Shown: in pieces, positions 46,370-59,565 of the stretch
Layout of the letters: every line of letters starts with the position of its first letter
Position numbering within the stretch: position 1 is the stretch's first letter
From: Labyrinthula sp. Ha
Taxonomy: Eukaryota; Sar; Bigyra; Labyrinthulida; Labyrinthulaceae
Direction of reading: 5' to 3'
Length of the DNA: 64,000 nt
NCBI GenBank assembly: GCA_015227615.1
Contig: JAALGZ010000006.1
Location: 1,364,001-1,428,000, forward strand
The notes under the pieces: model-generated
What the model was told of the DNA's origin: nothing
The model's input: only the letters and a program-made list of their open reading frames with translations
Databases searched by the model: none
Program-made: the position numbers and the translations under genes

Positions 46370-49300
46370 TGCCAGAAAGATAAGGAAATTCTCTATAGGT
46401 TGGGTAAAGTGTACGTTTTTGAAAGAAATGGACATTGTTCCGTGCTAGCGGTCTATGTAAAATTTAATTCTAGATCTTTATAACCTTTTTTTTATTCCTT
46501 TGAATCATGCTCTAAGTTTTCTAGAAAATTTCGGAATAAACAGGTGCAGCATTTGAGTACCTGCGTTTCAAAATATATGACATGTATAGTTCACTTAGCG
46601 AGTTCATTAACCTAACGTAAGCACAAATGAACCTGAGTTGTAATCATGGATTTCTTAAGCTGATGCGGTTTAACCAAGGGATTTCCCTGTTAGCATTAAA
46701 AATTTGTGAAGGGAGCCCATTTCAGTTCTTTTCTTAGATTAGTTAGAACACTACACCGACTACTAATAGTGCAGAATTTCTGAGAAGGGAACTTGCAGAC
46801 TTTCTTCTTGCTCTATATTAGAAAAAACTAAATTTGCAAATCTCTGAGTATGGCGTTTTATGGAGATGATACTATATATTGCTAGATTCTCCTTTCCCAA
46901 GTCTTTTGTCTGTACCATCTATATTTCAATGATTTAGGGAACTAGAGCCACTGATCACTCGGTAGACGAGTAATATATAGTCGGGATAACACCATTTTAT
47001 TATGTTAAACGAAGACATCTAGGTTGAAAGTTGTGATTATGCATTATTACTTGGCTGTGTTATTTAAATCATCTGAACAAAACTTTAATTACATTTCTAG
47101 GTTGATTCGCTCTTCATGGACACGGTTTGGTGTGCCTGGGCTATTGATTTCGTTTAATGGATAAGGTTTACAAAGATGAAAAGCAATTGCTTTGCACTCA
47201 TCTCACAGGTCTCATCAAGTTAATAGATAGCCATAAGAATGGTAGTTTCTTGAGTAAAACTGCATCCGGCCTAAGAGCATTATATAATGTTTTTTTCTCT
47301 ACTGGCCAGGAATTATTCAATAGATGCGATAGCTTGAGCATGGTGGATCATATAAAGAGTAGCCAATTAAAGAATATTTCTAAAATTACAATGATAGGTT
47401 AGATTAAGCCTAGAAGACAGCAGCTTGATCCCTTCTCACTGTTGATAAATGCAGCTTGCCTTATATCTATAGTTTTCTCAAGAATAGAACTACTTGTTTG
47501 GCCTTGAAGTATGGAATAAAAATCACCTAAAGATCTACTCTAAAGACAATAAGGAAATGAGTACGATTTTCTACTTAGAACTATAACCCCGAAAATAGAT
47601 GTTTGTCCCTCAGAAGAATAGTTGGCTATATTGAATGCTCTAATTCGTAAACGGAGCCTAATATAGACTTTAATCTACTCAAGCTTTTCGGGGTTGAAAA
47701 CTTTGATACATGAGAGCGACTAATGCTCTTAAATCCAAACTTGGTTTAGAATTACCAGAAATCCCAGATCACTACTTATTCTTAAGCCAAATGTTCTGAA
47801 CAATATCCATAGCCAAGCTCATTAGCTGGTAGAAGAAAAAGTAACTAATCTAACCAAACTAGTGGCATCTTATGAATCTATACTTCTATGTGACGTTCAT
47901 TATATGAAACCACCAAGCTTGCTTTATATTGTAAGAAAAGATTGCAATATCGAAGAGTCAGTACAAAGTCTTAATCTCTTAAAAGGTACCAATATGAATG
48001 GGTGAATGCTAGATTCGTGGTAATATATTGGTACATGAGTAAAGATTTCCTTAGTCTTAAATCTTGCTCTTGGCACCAAGATAACATTAGTTCAGAGTAG
48101 TCTTGGATATTTTGGATAGTAGAGCTTAATTAAAATAAATAAAAATATTAGGACCAGTAGAAAACATGATTCTTCTTGCAGTAGGATTTCTTAATTAGGT
48201 ACATTGGTGGTATTCTTGAGTACTTATTTAACATAGGACTAAATGTTAGAAAACTCAAGAACGATAGAAAGACATTTTCTGAATGAACTTATGAGTGCGG
48301 AGTAATTTCTACGACTTCCCTCCCCCAAAGGCTTACAGGCACTACGAGCTGATTATAATGCAAGCTACCACGTTGCATAGCTGTGGAAGCTTCAGAATCT
48401 CAAAATCTTTATTTTTCAAGATGGTCCAGCTATAATTCCCAAAGTCGCCAAGGAAACTGTGAAATCTTTGAGACAATTGTGTAAGATAGTGAGCTCTCGT
48501 TCTTCACCACCAACAAAATTATACATGAAGATAAGAGTATCAGCATGTCATCAAAAATATCCCTCTCTGAGTTTTTGCTTTGAGTTCTCCGGGCAGTTGA
48601 AATTTGGTCGAGAACCAATGCCCGGCTTTGTATGCATTTGTGTAGATCTACAGCATTCCTCAATAAAGTAAGATCTTGATTCTAGTCTAAAAGTGGTTTT
48701 TAGATATGATTTACGGTGATTTTAATCGAGAAAACCCAACTCGGGAGAGTATTAAGTAGTATCTTACAAGGAACAGCTAGCCCTTGGCATTGATGATATC
48801 TTAGAAGCATGATAATATACTCTTTTTCGTTGTATAACCATTTACATAAAATGAGAAAACACCATCACATGAACAATAATTTCAGTGGCACTGGTTTCAA
48901 GCTCTATTTAATGCAAAAATAGAGTTTTCTGTTGAATAGAGATGATGCAACAAATATATTGTAATTTTGTTTTTGTTTTCAAATCCGCTTGCATTTTGAG
49001 TCTACCTAAGTATAGTTTTAAATTCTTTATAGGTATATTGTCTATCACATAAATTGATAAATAAAAACGCCTTTCCGGTGATACGTATAAAACTATTTTC
49101 ACCCTAATTTTAGGTAATTATTCGATATTTTATTTATTCTTTTGCTCAAACTGATCGATTTCTAGGTTGTTTGTATATGTTTAAGTGGCCCCAACAGTTG
49201 GGCATGACCTGCATGTACCATATTATAATAAATACTCATTTAATTTTTAATCCTAGTTTTTTATTTTTATACTCTTGTCTTGCTTTGCTCAACATACATG

Positions 49301-52300
49301 GTTGTTGTCTACGGAGATACACAATTAAAGCAGTAAAGCTTTTACAATTGTTTCTTCTTTGAAGCTAATTACTATTTGAGAAATATGAAAAACCTGAAGA
49401 AACAAACATTATTGCATCATATATTCATATTCTGTGAGCCCTACCAATCAGACGTATTTGTGTAGCAGCTAAACTGAACCTATAGCTCAAATAGAAAATA
49501 ATGGAACTAGTGTGATTGAGCCTTGATAAAATGATTGGATGTAGTTTTCACACCATTCGGTATATTGCCCATTGATCCGGGCTCCCAACGAAGTAGGCTA
49601 CCTTGTGAAAATGAAATTTTGAACTCTTCTTACCACATCAAATAAATCGCACGTAGTCTTTTTCTAATTTTTAACTAACAACAGTCGATGTTGCTACCAT
49701 CATCTAGCATTGTTCAATAATTTTATACGTGTAGATGAAATGTTAAAGAAACAGTAAAGACTGTTTTATGACCTGTTTGTTCATGTAACTCAGAAATTTT
49801 GACACTAAAGCTTGAATCCTTACTGAGACAGGTTTTATTAAATTCCACCAGTTGTTAATAAAGAATTTTCAACATATATATTTCATGGCTGCAGCACGAC
49901 CTTCAGCACCTTCTTCTCTTATCATCTTCATTGAGAACTTTCACAACACATAAGGTTACTCCTACTAATTTTCCAGCATATATTTTATTGTTCTTGCCTC
50001 ATGCTAAATATTTTACTGATGCAGCAACTGCAATTACTTGTCAATGGCAAACGGAGTTTCCTTAGTCTTCTTGATGGTTAATGGCTATGAAAGAAGCTAT
50101 TCCAGATTTTAGCAACTTGTCAATGTTACTAGTACTAGTTTCTGTGAGTGCGATCATTATTAGTCTGTCTAGCACACATCAGGCAATTAAATTATGCAAG
50201 TATATATCTAATTCCTAAGTTTAAACCAAACTCAAATTGTACGTTGAGTTCCATATAGGTAGAAAACCCTTGCCGCTTGAAATATGAGTACATAAAGCCA
50301 ATCTAAACAAACTGTTCTAGAAAAAAATTAAGATGATAAATCCCAAACAAGTTCATTTGAAGGTATATTAATTAACAAAATACTAGAACTAATGGACTTA
50401 AAGGTTTTAACCTACAAGTTTAAGAACCTAAACCACTATATCACAGTAATAGCCAGAATTTTAAGCAGCCGCACTTATTAACCCCCAGACGACATCCGGA
50501 TATTCCTATTTTAGTTTTCATCGTTCAAATCACAACTAATGCATGACCCAGCTCAACTTGTAATTAACCTTATTTTTACGTACGCAACCCCAGGGTGCTA
50601 GAATTGGGTTATCCATGCTTGGAAAGTACAAAAAATGGGCCCAAGTATTCCAATCTGTTCTTTAATTTGTTATTTATGAATTTATGTATTGCCTGGCAAG
50701 TCGAATTCACGAGGTGAAGGCGATATCAAGTACATATATTCACATATTTGGCAGATGCAGTACTATAAACTGGGCAAGAGTAGCTTAGTGTATTGAATTT
50801 GTGAGGTAGGATGAATCCGTTGGGTAGGGTGCCCCTAGCAGGTGAGTATGTATACCCAGCTGCACAGAACCTTACAATGCAGTAGTGGCACTCTAGTTGC
50901 ACTGATAGTTAGGCGTGTTTATCGAGATAACAAAAGCTTCTTGAGAAGGATTTTACCTAAATATTTGTTTTTCGAGATAACGAGAGAGCTCTTTCCGAGA
51001 AGCTCTAGTTAAGACTCTCTCGTTAACCACGCCCACTACTGGTAGTTTAATGTTGATACCTGAGGCTTATCAAGTTTCGGGCACCGATGGGGACTATCTG
51101 CAGTTTGAGAGAAAATTTTGCTTCGGCAAGATACGACCCATTGAAGAAAATGGAGAATACCTTGAGCAAGTAGCTGATCTCCTTAGTATTTATCAAGGTG
51201 TGACAAACCATATTTCTAATAGAAATGTCAAATAAGTTATCACATTCGACAGATTTTAGATTAGAAATAGAAGAGTTGTAAACGTAGGGAGGTTTATACA
51301 TAAAAAGTTCATTTATCGTGGTTCTCTGAAGTACAGACTATATTCCATTTAAGTGACGATAATGTATTTTCGGCATACGTGATGAGGCTTTTCCAGTTAA
51401 CCTGTGGTACAAAATTGGGGATGAAGGATTACAAGATAATGTCATAACCTTCCGTACCGGTAACATAAGTGGCAAATCTAACCATCATATACCAGGATAA
51501 AGTAGCTTCCCATCAATTATACCATTAGAACTCTCCCAATATTGACGTCTAGATGTACACCAAAGTACAGAAAGAAACCAAGTTGATATGACCTTTAAAA
51601 GGCGAATCCAGCTCTCCTTTCTTTTTACCGCCCGCGGTGCGAAACGAAACTGGGATGATCACGCTAACGATTGACAGTTAAGAGCCAACACGATAGACAA
51701 CACACTTGGGAACCGGTATACAAGCTATTCCCTCTTAGTTTGTGTTCGGTAATGCAATGAACGGGATTCTGCAACCGGAAATGGACACAATTATATGTAG
51801 AATACAACCGAGAATATATCTTTTGATAGGAATCGTCTCTGGACAGGGTTTCATCTCAGATCATATAAAGTAAAATGATTTCTTGGTTGTGAGCATTACT
51901 AGCTCTGATTTTATTACAAAATAGATAGAATTTTATGCAGGACTTGTACACTGGCATCGCCACTAATTTTTTGGTAATTCAGAATACTATTAGCATGTTT
52001 TAAAGAAGTTTGAGTAAAGGTTTTAATACCACTATAGCAAGATAACTTGGGACCCTGGATATAGCCTAGTTAAGACTAATTCAAAATAATAACATTTGTG
52101 TAAGCCAATATTTGGATAAAGTTAATGAACTTGCTACTAGAATTGCAACTAAGTGTTGATGATTCTATTGACTAGGTTCCGCATTGCGTTTTTTGGTTTT
52201 CAGCAGATAATTTATGAATGTAAGTGGAAAGCTCATAGAATCAAGTATCAAATCTCTACTAAGGTCTAAAAATAGCATTGTTCAGTTTCGCTCTTGTCAA

Positions 52301-53492
52301 TGAACGTGCGTTCTAGTGATATAGCAAAAGATATTTTCACATCATTCTCCCTCTGAAAAATAGATAGGCCTCTAAAACTGGGTATCAAAATAAAGAATTA
52401 CTTGCAAGCTGACTTGAATCTTATTTTATCTTTTCGGCATTTAATATGAACGCAGCTGTAAGTTTTCTGGACTACTCTTAAAACAGACATCTCCGAAAGT
52501 GCCTATAATCAAGAAATGATTACAAGATAATGAACTTTTCGAGTATAGAAAAAGCACTTCGATGATATTGAGAGCATATGGTATTCGAAACCCTTAACCT
52601 CTGTTAAGAAACTTGTTGGGAAAGAGTCTTACACCGAGTTAACTAACCTGTGAAAACTGTGTCTATGAGTCTTCAAAATTAAATAAAAGAATAAAAATTG
52701 GCAACATGGATACTTTAACTATGTTAGAGGCCGTCAAACTCAAATCCCGAACAATACTAAGTGGATATAGTTTCATTTAATACAGGGGTAAAGCTTTATT
52801 GCATGGATACAGTAGACATGAGCGTGGAGTGTAATGTTACATATTTACCATAGCTGCTAAAGCGAAAACTTTGTCAACAGACCTGAAATAATTTTTTGTA
52901 AGATTTTAAATGAAACCAATTAGAATATTAAGTCGAAGGGTTGCTGTCAAATATTGCTAACCTTAGTCCCCCCCAGTATGAAAGAAACTCGTTCTAGAGT
53001 CGCGGTCCACTCCTTTTTCATTAATTCATAGAATAGGTTGTCTTTTCATATATGTGAAAGGAAGTAGGGCCACCTATCCAATTTTTTTTTATGGAATTCC
53101 GACTCTAGCTAATCTTCTTATCATTTACCAACCTGTTCGGAAACTCATTACTGCTATGATAGCTGTACCTGAATCGTGGAAAGTTCTTCAAAGATTCCTT
53201 GTCTCCAAAGCTAATTAACAGTTCTTTCATTCATTTCTCTATCATAGAAACAACAGTAGGGAGTAACTTTTCTTAATGATTTTGCCCCCCCCCCCGAAAA
53301 ATTCTACCATCTCTATTCCAAACACATCACATCTTCAATCCCGTGAAATGATTATGCCATATTGCCTTCCCGGTTTGAGATACCGATACTCAAAGTTAAA
53401 CGGGTACCGAAACAAATGCACAATCCCGAGACTCTCTATGTGATTCAATCCCGGATGATCTTCAAACAAAAGTAACAAAACTAGAAATACAG
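46370..53492. other. 7.1-kb gene-poor interval containing one MITE
   Basis: AT-rich. Only short open frames occur (for example plus 47157-47402, about 82 codons with ATG), without recognisable motifs; neighbouring frames show further protein-like snippets interrupted by stops around 47.6-48.1 kb that could be old coding remnants, but I could not assign them. An 11-C homopolymer lies at 53285-53295. The MITE at 50912-51033 is described separately. Confidence 0.45.
50912..51033 (-). mobile_element. 122-bp MITE, copy 1 (diverged)
   Basis: Terminal inverted repeats begin GGCGTGTTTATCGAG on the left and end CTCGTTAACCACGCC on the right. The whole element aligns, in opposite orientation, with the 122-bp element at 63721-63842 with the same length and high identity. 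TA precedes it, whereas CA follows, so one side of the TA target-site duplication has probably mutated. There is no coding capacity. A TA duplication suggests mobilisation by a Tc1/mariner-type or related transposase, which is not found in this window. Confidence 0.85.
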
Positions 53493-54515
53493 ATGGAGAT
53501 ATCAAGTTCAGAAATAGCAGCTTTAACAGCACTAAGCGTGCTTCTTCTTTCAATAATCGTCTACTTCATTACCTCTTCCTTGAGCACCACCACCCAGTAC
53601 GGATTGCCAGACACAAGGAAACTTAGCTTAGTTACTACTCAAAAGACTTCGGCTATTTTTGCTAAACCAACTCAGAAAACTAGTTTTACCAAAACTTACG
53701 TGACAGAAAAACCAAAGCGCCGGCAGAACAAATCCTTAGCTTCATCTACAGTATCCATAGAAGCAGCAAATGAGATCCTACGACCAACAGAAGGTTCAAA
53801 ATTTGTCCTTTCCTCATCCAAGATGCTGATTGTCGACACTAACCCATTTTCAGACAGGAGTCTTGTTCGACCAACAAGTTATTCGGAAACTATTGAAGAA
53901 AGTCGAAAAACAAATGTAAGTAAAGAATTGACTCCTAAGTCGATTCGTGCATCACGGAATTCAATGTACAATTCGTCATCCAGTCAATTGAGCACAAACA
54001 GTCGAGCAGTGAGAAAAACTCAGAATCCACTTGTGAGATCCCAAAGCTCTACAATGAGAAGTGCCTTGACTAAATCGAGGAGTGTTGTTACACCACTATT
54101 GGGGAAGAATGCAAGGTTTGGAGGATTAGCTTCGTTAACAAGCGGTAAATTATTTCCAAAGAAAGAACCAAAGGCTGAGAGTGAGATTCAAGTGGAAAGT
54201 GTGATGAAGGAGAATAAAAAGATGGTTGCTATGATAGAAAGAGAGGATAAGAAAGATAAGAAAGATCTTAAGAAATATAAAGAAAAAGTTAAGTTGCGAG
54301 AAGAAGTAAGAAGTAAGTTTTATGGGGATAACTTTATAAACAAGAGAGACAGTTTTTTAATGAAGTTGGATGAAGAACTTGAAGAAGAGAATGAAGAAGG
54401 TGAAGAGTATGATGCTAAAGAAGAGTGGAAAAAAGTTACTAGGTTAATTGAAGTTGCTGAAGAAGAGAAAAGGAAAAAGGAAGAGCTAGAAAACAATTCT
54501 GATGAATATGTTTAA
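53493..54515 (+). CDS. Single-span membrane protein with Ser/Thr-rich and coiled-coil regions, unknown family
   Basis: The 340-aa protein begins at ATG with a short luminal or extracellular N-terminus and one strong hydrophobic span (ALTALSVLLLSIIVYFITSS, residues about 10-28). The rest is a basic Ser/Thr-rich region (residues about 30-220, many RS/TS/SRS sites) and a C-terminal highly charged Lys/Glu coiled coil (about 225-335) ending in acidic residues. No known domain recognised. Type and length are consistent with a tail-exposed membrane adaptor or organelle-tethering protein, which is only a topology-based guess. Confidence 0.65.
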   Translation: MEISSSEIAALTALSVLLLSIIVYFITSSLSTTTQYGLPDTRKLSLVTTQKTSAIFAKPTQKTSFTKTYVTEKPKRRQNKSLASSTVSIEAANEILRPTEGSKFVLSSSKMLIVDTNPFSDRSLVRPTSYSETIEESRKTNVSKELTPKSIRASRNSMYNSSSSQLSTNSRAVRKTQNPLVRSQSSTMRSALTKSRSVVTPLLGKNARFGGLASLTSGKLFPKKEPKAESEIQVESVMKENKKMVAMIEREDKKDKKDLKKYKEKVKLREEVRSKFYGDNFINKRDSFLMKLDEELEEENEEGEEYDAKEEWKKVTRLIEVAEEEKRKKEELENNSDEYV

Positions 54516-55027
54516 GTGTGCGTTAATCGTTTATGTTTAAAATATATATTTGGCAAAGTAGAAGTTTAAGTTAAGTAGAAATTATTCTCTTGTAATCTTC
54601 TTCGCTTTTTCTACGTACAAAATATTTAGGAAAGAGACGGATATTTGATTCAAAGATAAAGCAAAAGCAGCGCTAATAGATTTACTGCAAGGAGTATGAA
54701 GTTTATGAAAAATGGTTTCTACACTGAGTTCACGGAGTATAATAGGGACAAAGGGTACACCATAACATCACTTCTACGCTCTCAACAACACAATTTTGGA
54801 ATTATAATATGATTTCAAATTATGAACCAAAATTAAGCCTAAGGTACACACGACACGAAATTGGAATATAATAGAATGTTAATAATTAAATTTACGCTGT
54901 CGGTGCTACATTGTCCTTAACTGGAATGGTCAAACATACAGAACTTCCGAGCAACCAATCAGAAAGCACAGCCACTAATATTTAGTTGTTTGTATCCGTT
55001 TAAATCAAAACAAGAAAAGGGAAAAGC
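54516..55027. other. Spacer before the SerC gene
   Basis: 512 bp with no open reading frame of note; holds the 3' end of the 53493 gene and the promoter of the aminotransferase gene. Confidence 0.4.
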
Positions 55028-56200
55028 ATGTTCAAAACATTCTTAAGAAAGCTTTCAACAAAACCAGCAATTAAACCAAATGATGCACGATTTGGTTCAG
55101 GGCCTTGCAAGAAGCGTCCGGGATACGATGGGGCAAAAGTTGTAGAAGCTGCAGCCATGGGAAGATCACATAGAAGCAAGCTCGGAAAAGGAAAGTTGAA
55201 AGAAGCTATTGATAAGAGTAAAGAGTTGTTGAAAGTACCTGAAGGATACTTGCTTGGAATTGTACCTGCAAGTGACACTGGTGCGTTTGAAATGGCTATG
55301 TGGTCTCTACTGGGACCAAGACCGATTGACGCCTTCCATTGGGAGAGTTTTGGAAAGGGATGGGTTGGTGACTTGACTAATGAATTGAAACTTAAGGAAC
55401 AAGCTAACATTTATGAAGCAGGATATGGGGACCTTCCAGAACTTTCTAAGGCAAGAGATGATTCTGATGTGATCTTCACTTTCAACGGAACTACAAGTGG
55501 TGTTAGAGTACCAGATGACGGCCTTGCCTGGTTGAAATCGAGCAACGAAAGAACCGGTTTAACTTTCTGTGATGCGACCAGTGCTGCATTTGCTATGAAC
55601 ATGAACTGGGAAAAGCTGGACATCACCACATTCTCATGGCAAAAAGTACTTGGAGGTGAAGGTGCACACGGAGTCATTGTTCTCTCACCAAAAGCCGTAC
55701 AGTTTTTGGAGGATCCAATTCACCAAGGACTTAGACCTCTTCCAAAAATCTTCAGAATGACTAAAGGAGGAAAACTTATTAAAGGAATTTTTGAAGGCTC
55801 AACAATAAATACTCCTTCTATGCTTTGTGTTGAAGATTATTTGGATGCTCTATACTGGGCAGAAGGAGTTGGAGGCCTTGATGGATTAATCAATGTTAGT
55901 GAAAAAAATCTTGGTATTATGAAAAAGTTTGTGGAAGACAACGATTGGATTGAGTTTTTGGCTACTAAGGAAGAAATAACCTCCAACACTTCCATTTGCC
56001 TTCAAATCACTGACTTAGACAAGGACCAGCTAAAGAAAATGACTACTTTGCTAGAGGAAGAGGATGTAGCTTATGATATTGGAAGTTATAGAGATGCCCC
56101 ACCAGGATTGAGAATCTGGGGTGGTGCAACAGTTGAAAACGAAGATATGGAGAAGTTAATGCCTTGGCTCTCATGGGCTCATGAAGAGGCTAAAAACTAA
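55028..56200 (+). CDS. serC: Phosphoserine aminotransferase with mitochondrial-type leader
   Basis: PLP enzyme of the phosphorylated serine pathway: 3-phosphohydroxypyruvate plus glutamate gives 3-phosphoserine. The 390-aa intronless frame starts with MFKTFLRKLSTKP, an amphipathic basic leader free of acidic residues that fits mitochondrial import. The body has the RFGSGPCKKRPGY start, GRSHRSK, IVPASDTGAFEMAMWSLLG and the PLP-lysine segment FSWQKVLGGEGAHG (K206). Those motifs belong to the alphaproteobacterial/Methanosarcina-type SerC rather than the E. coli/animal type (which has GAQKN around the lysine). This suggests a bacterial origin, possibly mitochondrial. No other serine-pathway gene lies nearby. 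Confidence 0.93.
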   Translation: MFKTFLRKLSTKPAIKPNDARFGSGPCKKRPGYDGAKVVEAAAMGRSHRSKLGKGKLKEAIDKSKELLKVPEGYLLGIVPASDTGAFEMAMWSLLGPRPIDAFHWESFGKGWVGDLTNELKLKEQANIYEAGYGDLPELSKARDDSDVIFTFNGTTSGVRVPDDGLAWLKSSNERTGLTFCDATSAAFAMNMNWEKLDITTFSWQKVLGGEGAHGVIVLSPKAVQFLEDPIHQGLRPLPKIFRMTKGGKLIKGIFEGSTINTPSMLCVEDYLDALYWAEGVGGLDGLINVSEKNLGIMKKFVEDNDWIEFLATKEEITSNTSICLQITDLDKDQLKKMTTLLEEEDVAYDIGSYRDAPPGLRIWGGATVENEDMEKLMPWLSWAHEEAKN

Positions 56201-57955
56201 CTCTACCAAATGTCAGGAGTATAGAACCCCGGTCTAAACGCTAGAAACCTAAGTTTAAAATTTACGCTCTCATTTTTGCTTACCTTCTCGTGAAAATAGT
56301 CCGTATTCTTCAATAAGCTCCTCGAGTCAAAGCCTCGTTTCGTGAAAGTAACGTTTCCTATTATCGGAAAGTTTGCCGTTTTCCAAATATTCGAGAAAAC
56401 TGATAATAGAAAAATCGTTGTGTATTTAAAGAGAGTCGCACAGTGAAAGCATAGTCTCGGTGCCTTCTACTTGGTATTCAACAGTGAAAAGTATTTCTAA
56501 AATATCGAGTAGATTCAAGTTCTTCTTTCTTAAGTTCTTATTTTTTAATGAGTTCAACGGACTTTTGGAGACAGGTTTTATGAGGGGTAGTCTTCCAAAG
56601 GCTACTTTAACCTGGTTGGTTCAAATTTTTCATTGGTTAAAGTAATTACACAAGAATATAAATCCAGAACCAACAAAGAGAACAATGAATCCACGATATT
56701 ACGAAGGAAGAGAAAATAATGAAATGTACGATAGCCTAAAGGAGAACATGAAAAAGAAATAGATTTTAAGGAAAAGGGAAAGGTAATGAAGAGTTGTTTG
56801 AGCCATTTTCAAGTTTCCAAATTATTCCCAGAAGAGAAATTAACTGCTGTTTGAGCACATTTTTGCAGGTTACGTTCGAATGAAAGTTAGACCTACCTTA
56901 ACTACAAAGGTAGAAGGTCTCAGGTACAAGAACAAAAATTTAGCAAAATATCACCATAAATAACTAAATTAAATCAACAAGAACAGAAAATATAACAGGG
57001 CAACTTTTTCTTATTTATGCGGCAATAGAAGGCCAAGTGTAAACTCAAGAAGCAGAGGTTTAGTTGGTGGAAATGAAGAATGGTTTTATTCAAGGTCAGT
57101 TAAGGAGAGAGAAATTCGCTGAATACAGGGGAAATGGGGCTAGGATTTGGCTTTTAACAAATATTAACGGTAGATCATAGCTGATTTATGGTAGAAGATG
57201 CAGAACCCTTGCATGGGTTCAGGTTTAGTTTTTTTACGTGTACAAATAGAATGAGGGTGAGCATAAGGATCAGACCTAGGTTTTGGATGTTCATGTTGAA
57301 GAAGGAAGGTATATTCTGTGTCTCTTAATTGGTGGGGGGGGAGGTTAGGGATCAGTATGTTTGTATTTTTTGGTCCGTTGAAAAGACCTTTATGCATTTA
57401 TTTTGAAAACGACATTAAAGTAGTTATATCTCACAATGCAAAAAATAATACTGCGAAATATCTGGAAGCTTTTTAGACATTTAGATGTTATACAACGATG
57501 CATAAAATATTAACCAGAGTCAAAAGTAAATACATTGCTATTTCTCAAGGAGGATTTCATTCAGGGTGATAAGGTTGTTTGAAGGTAAGGTTTATTCTAG
57601 GAGGATATGATGTTTGAAGGAATGATGGGATAGGTGAAAGGAGTACGACATAGGAAAACTTCACCAGGAGAAACGGCGTTGTGAGAAAAAAAGGATGTGA
57701 GTGAGTCTTGTACAGGAAAATCTGTTTTAGTTATGAAGCTCAGCTTAATTTGCTTTGAACAACACTTCTTTTTCTTCGCATCTTTCCCTTTCTTGGAGAC
57801 ACTATGGTCGATCCAGAATACTGGGAGAGAGAAATATCTACATCGGAAAAATATCCATTGGCAGTTTGTTTCGACGCCTCTGTCATTCTTATGACGATTG
57901 CATATGCCTTTTTGGAACCCTCATCCTTACTATGTTGAGCTTCTGCGCATAGTTC
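56201..57955. other. 1.75-kb interval without a recognisable gene
   Basis: Contains imperfect inverted repeats around 56354-56413 (TTTCCTATTATC and GATAATAGAAAA) and purine-rich stretches at 56650-57130. No supportable ORF. Confidence 0.4.
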
Positions 57956-59565
57956 CTAAAGTGTTGTCTGCAACCTTGAAAATCTTACACCTGGCTTCTT
58001 TGGTAACTTTAGATCTTTGAACCCTGGAACATTGGCAATGAAATTTAAAGCCCCATCATTTTGACATTGAACAAGATTACTTTGTTTCAACACTGTTTCA
58101 AAAAGATGATGATTTTGATAACGCCATCTTGGCAGAAGATGATTTCTATCTATATAATTTATCTTCATCTCTACATAGATTCTTGCGAAATGGTAGCATG
58201 GGATATTGAGGTTGGTACAGATGGAATAATTGCATGCAGGATGAAGAACATCATCAACGCGTATTATCGTCAGATGAAAGTCAGTTACTACATGTTTGGC
58301 CTTCTTTGTGGTAATGTTAGTTTTATCTCCTCGATACTAATTGATAAAGGATCCAGTCACCTGTTTGATTGCCGTGGTCATGATGCCATCCACTTCTTTG
58401 ATATATCCTTGCCCTTGGAATCTATCTTCTTCAACTTTTCTAATGTAGAGCTGGTACAGTCAACAACCTAACGCTTATGGTACGTAATGAGCTAATCAAT
58501 TATCCGTTCTTTTTTTATGAGAGCTAACTTTTCCCTTTAATCTTGCAGTGAAATCCTTCGACCCGTAGTGTGAAGACATGTGAAAGAGAGGTGTTTCTTA
58601 ACATATACCCATTATTTACTTTCTGTCTTGTTAAATATTTCTTTAGAACACGTGTTGCTCATATTCAGGAAAATTTTTAAGTAGGTTTTTAATATGTTAA
58701 TCTAGTTTTCCTTCCGATGGAAAGTCTTCTCTCACAACAACGCATACGCGATCCATGAAGTCCTTCAACTCAGATCCATTCAAACCTTTTGATCTTGCTC
58801 CAAATGGAGCGGCAAGACGATTCACGTAGCAAATATGTGTAGCTTCCAGCTCCTGTTTTTTTTTCGCTAAGTCCAAAGGACCGTCACTTATTGTTATACC
58901 AGTTAATTGAATCGCAAGATGTTGAAGGCCACGAATAACCTCAACATGATTTTTGGTGTGCATCAGGATGCAACCGAAGTTGACTGCCTTGGGAAAGTAG
59001 TCAATGCCCACGAGTAGCGCCTCACATATATGTAACAAAATAAACCGTGGATATTATGTTTCTGTACCGAGTGCGAGTACACATCGATTAATTTAGTTTG
59101 TAGCGATTCTTGAAATGTTTATCCTTTCTGCCTAGGTCTTCCTTCTATTTCATCTAAGCATTAAACTTCAAGACTTTCACCTTTACTTAAATAGATTTTG
59201 CCATCCTTAATTAGTCTTTAAATATTTATGGTTTCTGAGTTTCTACCTTCTTCTCTAGCTCTCTTTAATTCACGCCTAAGTACGTCTTTGTTAAAGCAAA
59301 TCCCTGAAAACTGACGATGTAGTCCAACTTTTCTGCCAGTTAAGGGTATGTCCGCAAATTCTAGGTACATAATCATGTTCATTTCTTCTAGTTTTCCTCC
59401 AGAGCAAAAGTTTCTTTTATTTTTATAGACATTTACTTCATGACATGGCTGGGCTAAAGACTTCACTTGAAAGAGGTTTCCTTCAAGATCAAGATTAAAC
59501 TCAATGTCTAATCCAAGAGTGTAAATCCTAGAGGAAATGCAATTTACACTACACCTTTGGAACAT
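57956..59565 (-). mobile_element. Decayed coding sequence, possibly a MULE-type DDE transposase relic
   Basis: Several minus-strand frames look protein-like but are broken: 59218-59565 (115 aa, ATG), 58697-59038 (113 aa, no ATG), a stretch near 58390-58470 and 57956-58168. The 113-aa piece reads IDYFPKAVNFGCILMHTKN, then TISDGPLDLAKKKQELEATHICYVNRLAAPF, which resembles the central part of MULE-like transposases (G-x-x-L-x-H-K-x-T-E, then I-x-S/T-D-G-x-x-A-L and A-T-H-x-x-C). No terminal inverted repeats were found. The family call is tentative; an unrelated decayed host gene is possible. Confidence 0.4.

Noticed and set aside
47157-47402. 82-codon ATG frame
   Set aside because: No recognised domain; could be a decayed coding remnant, but evidence is too weak to list as a gene.
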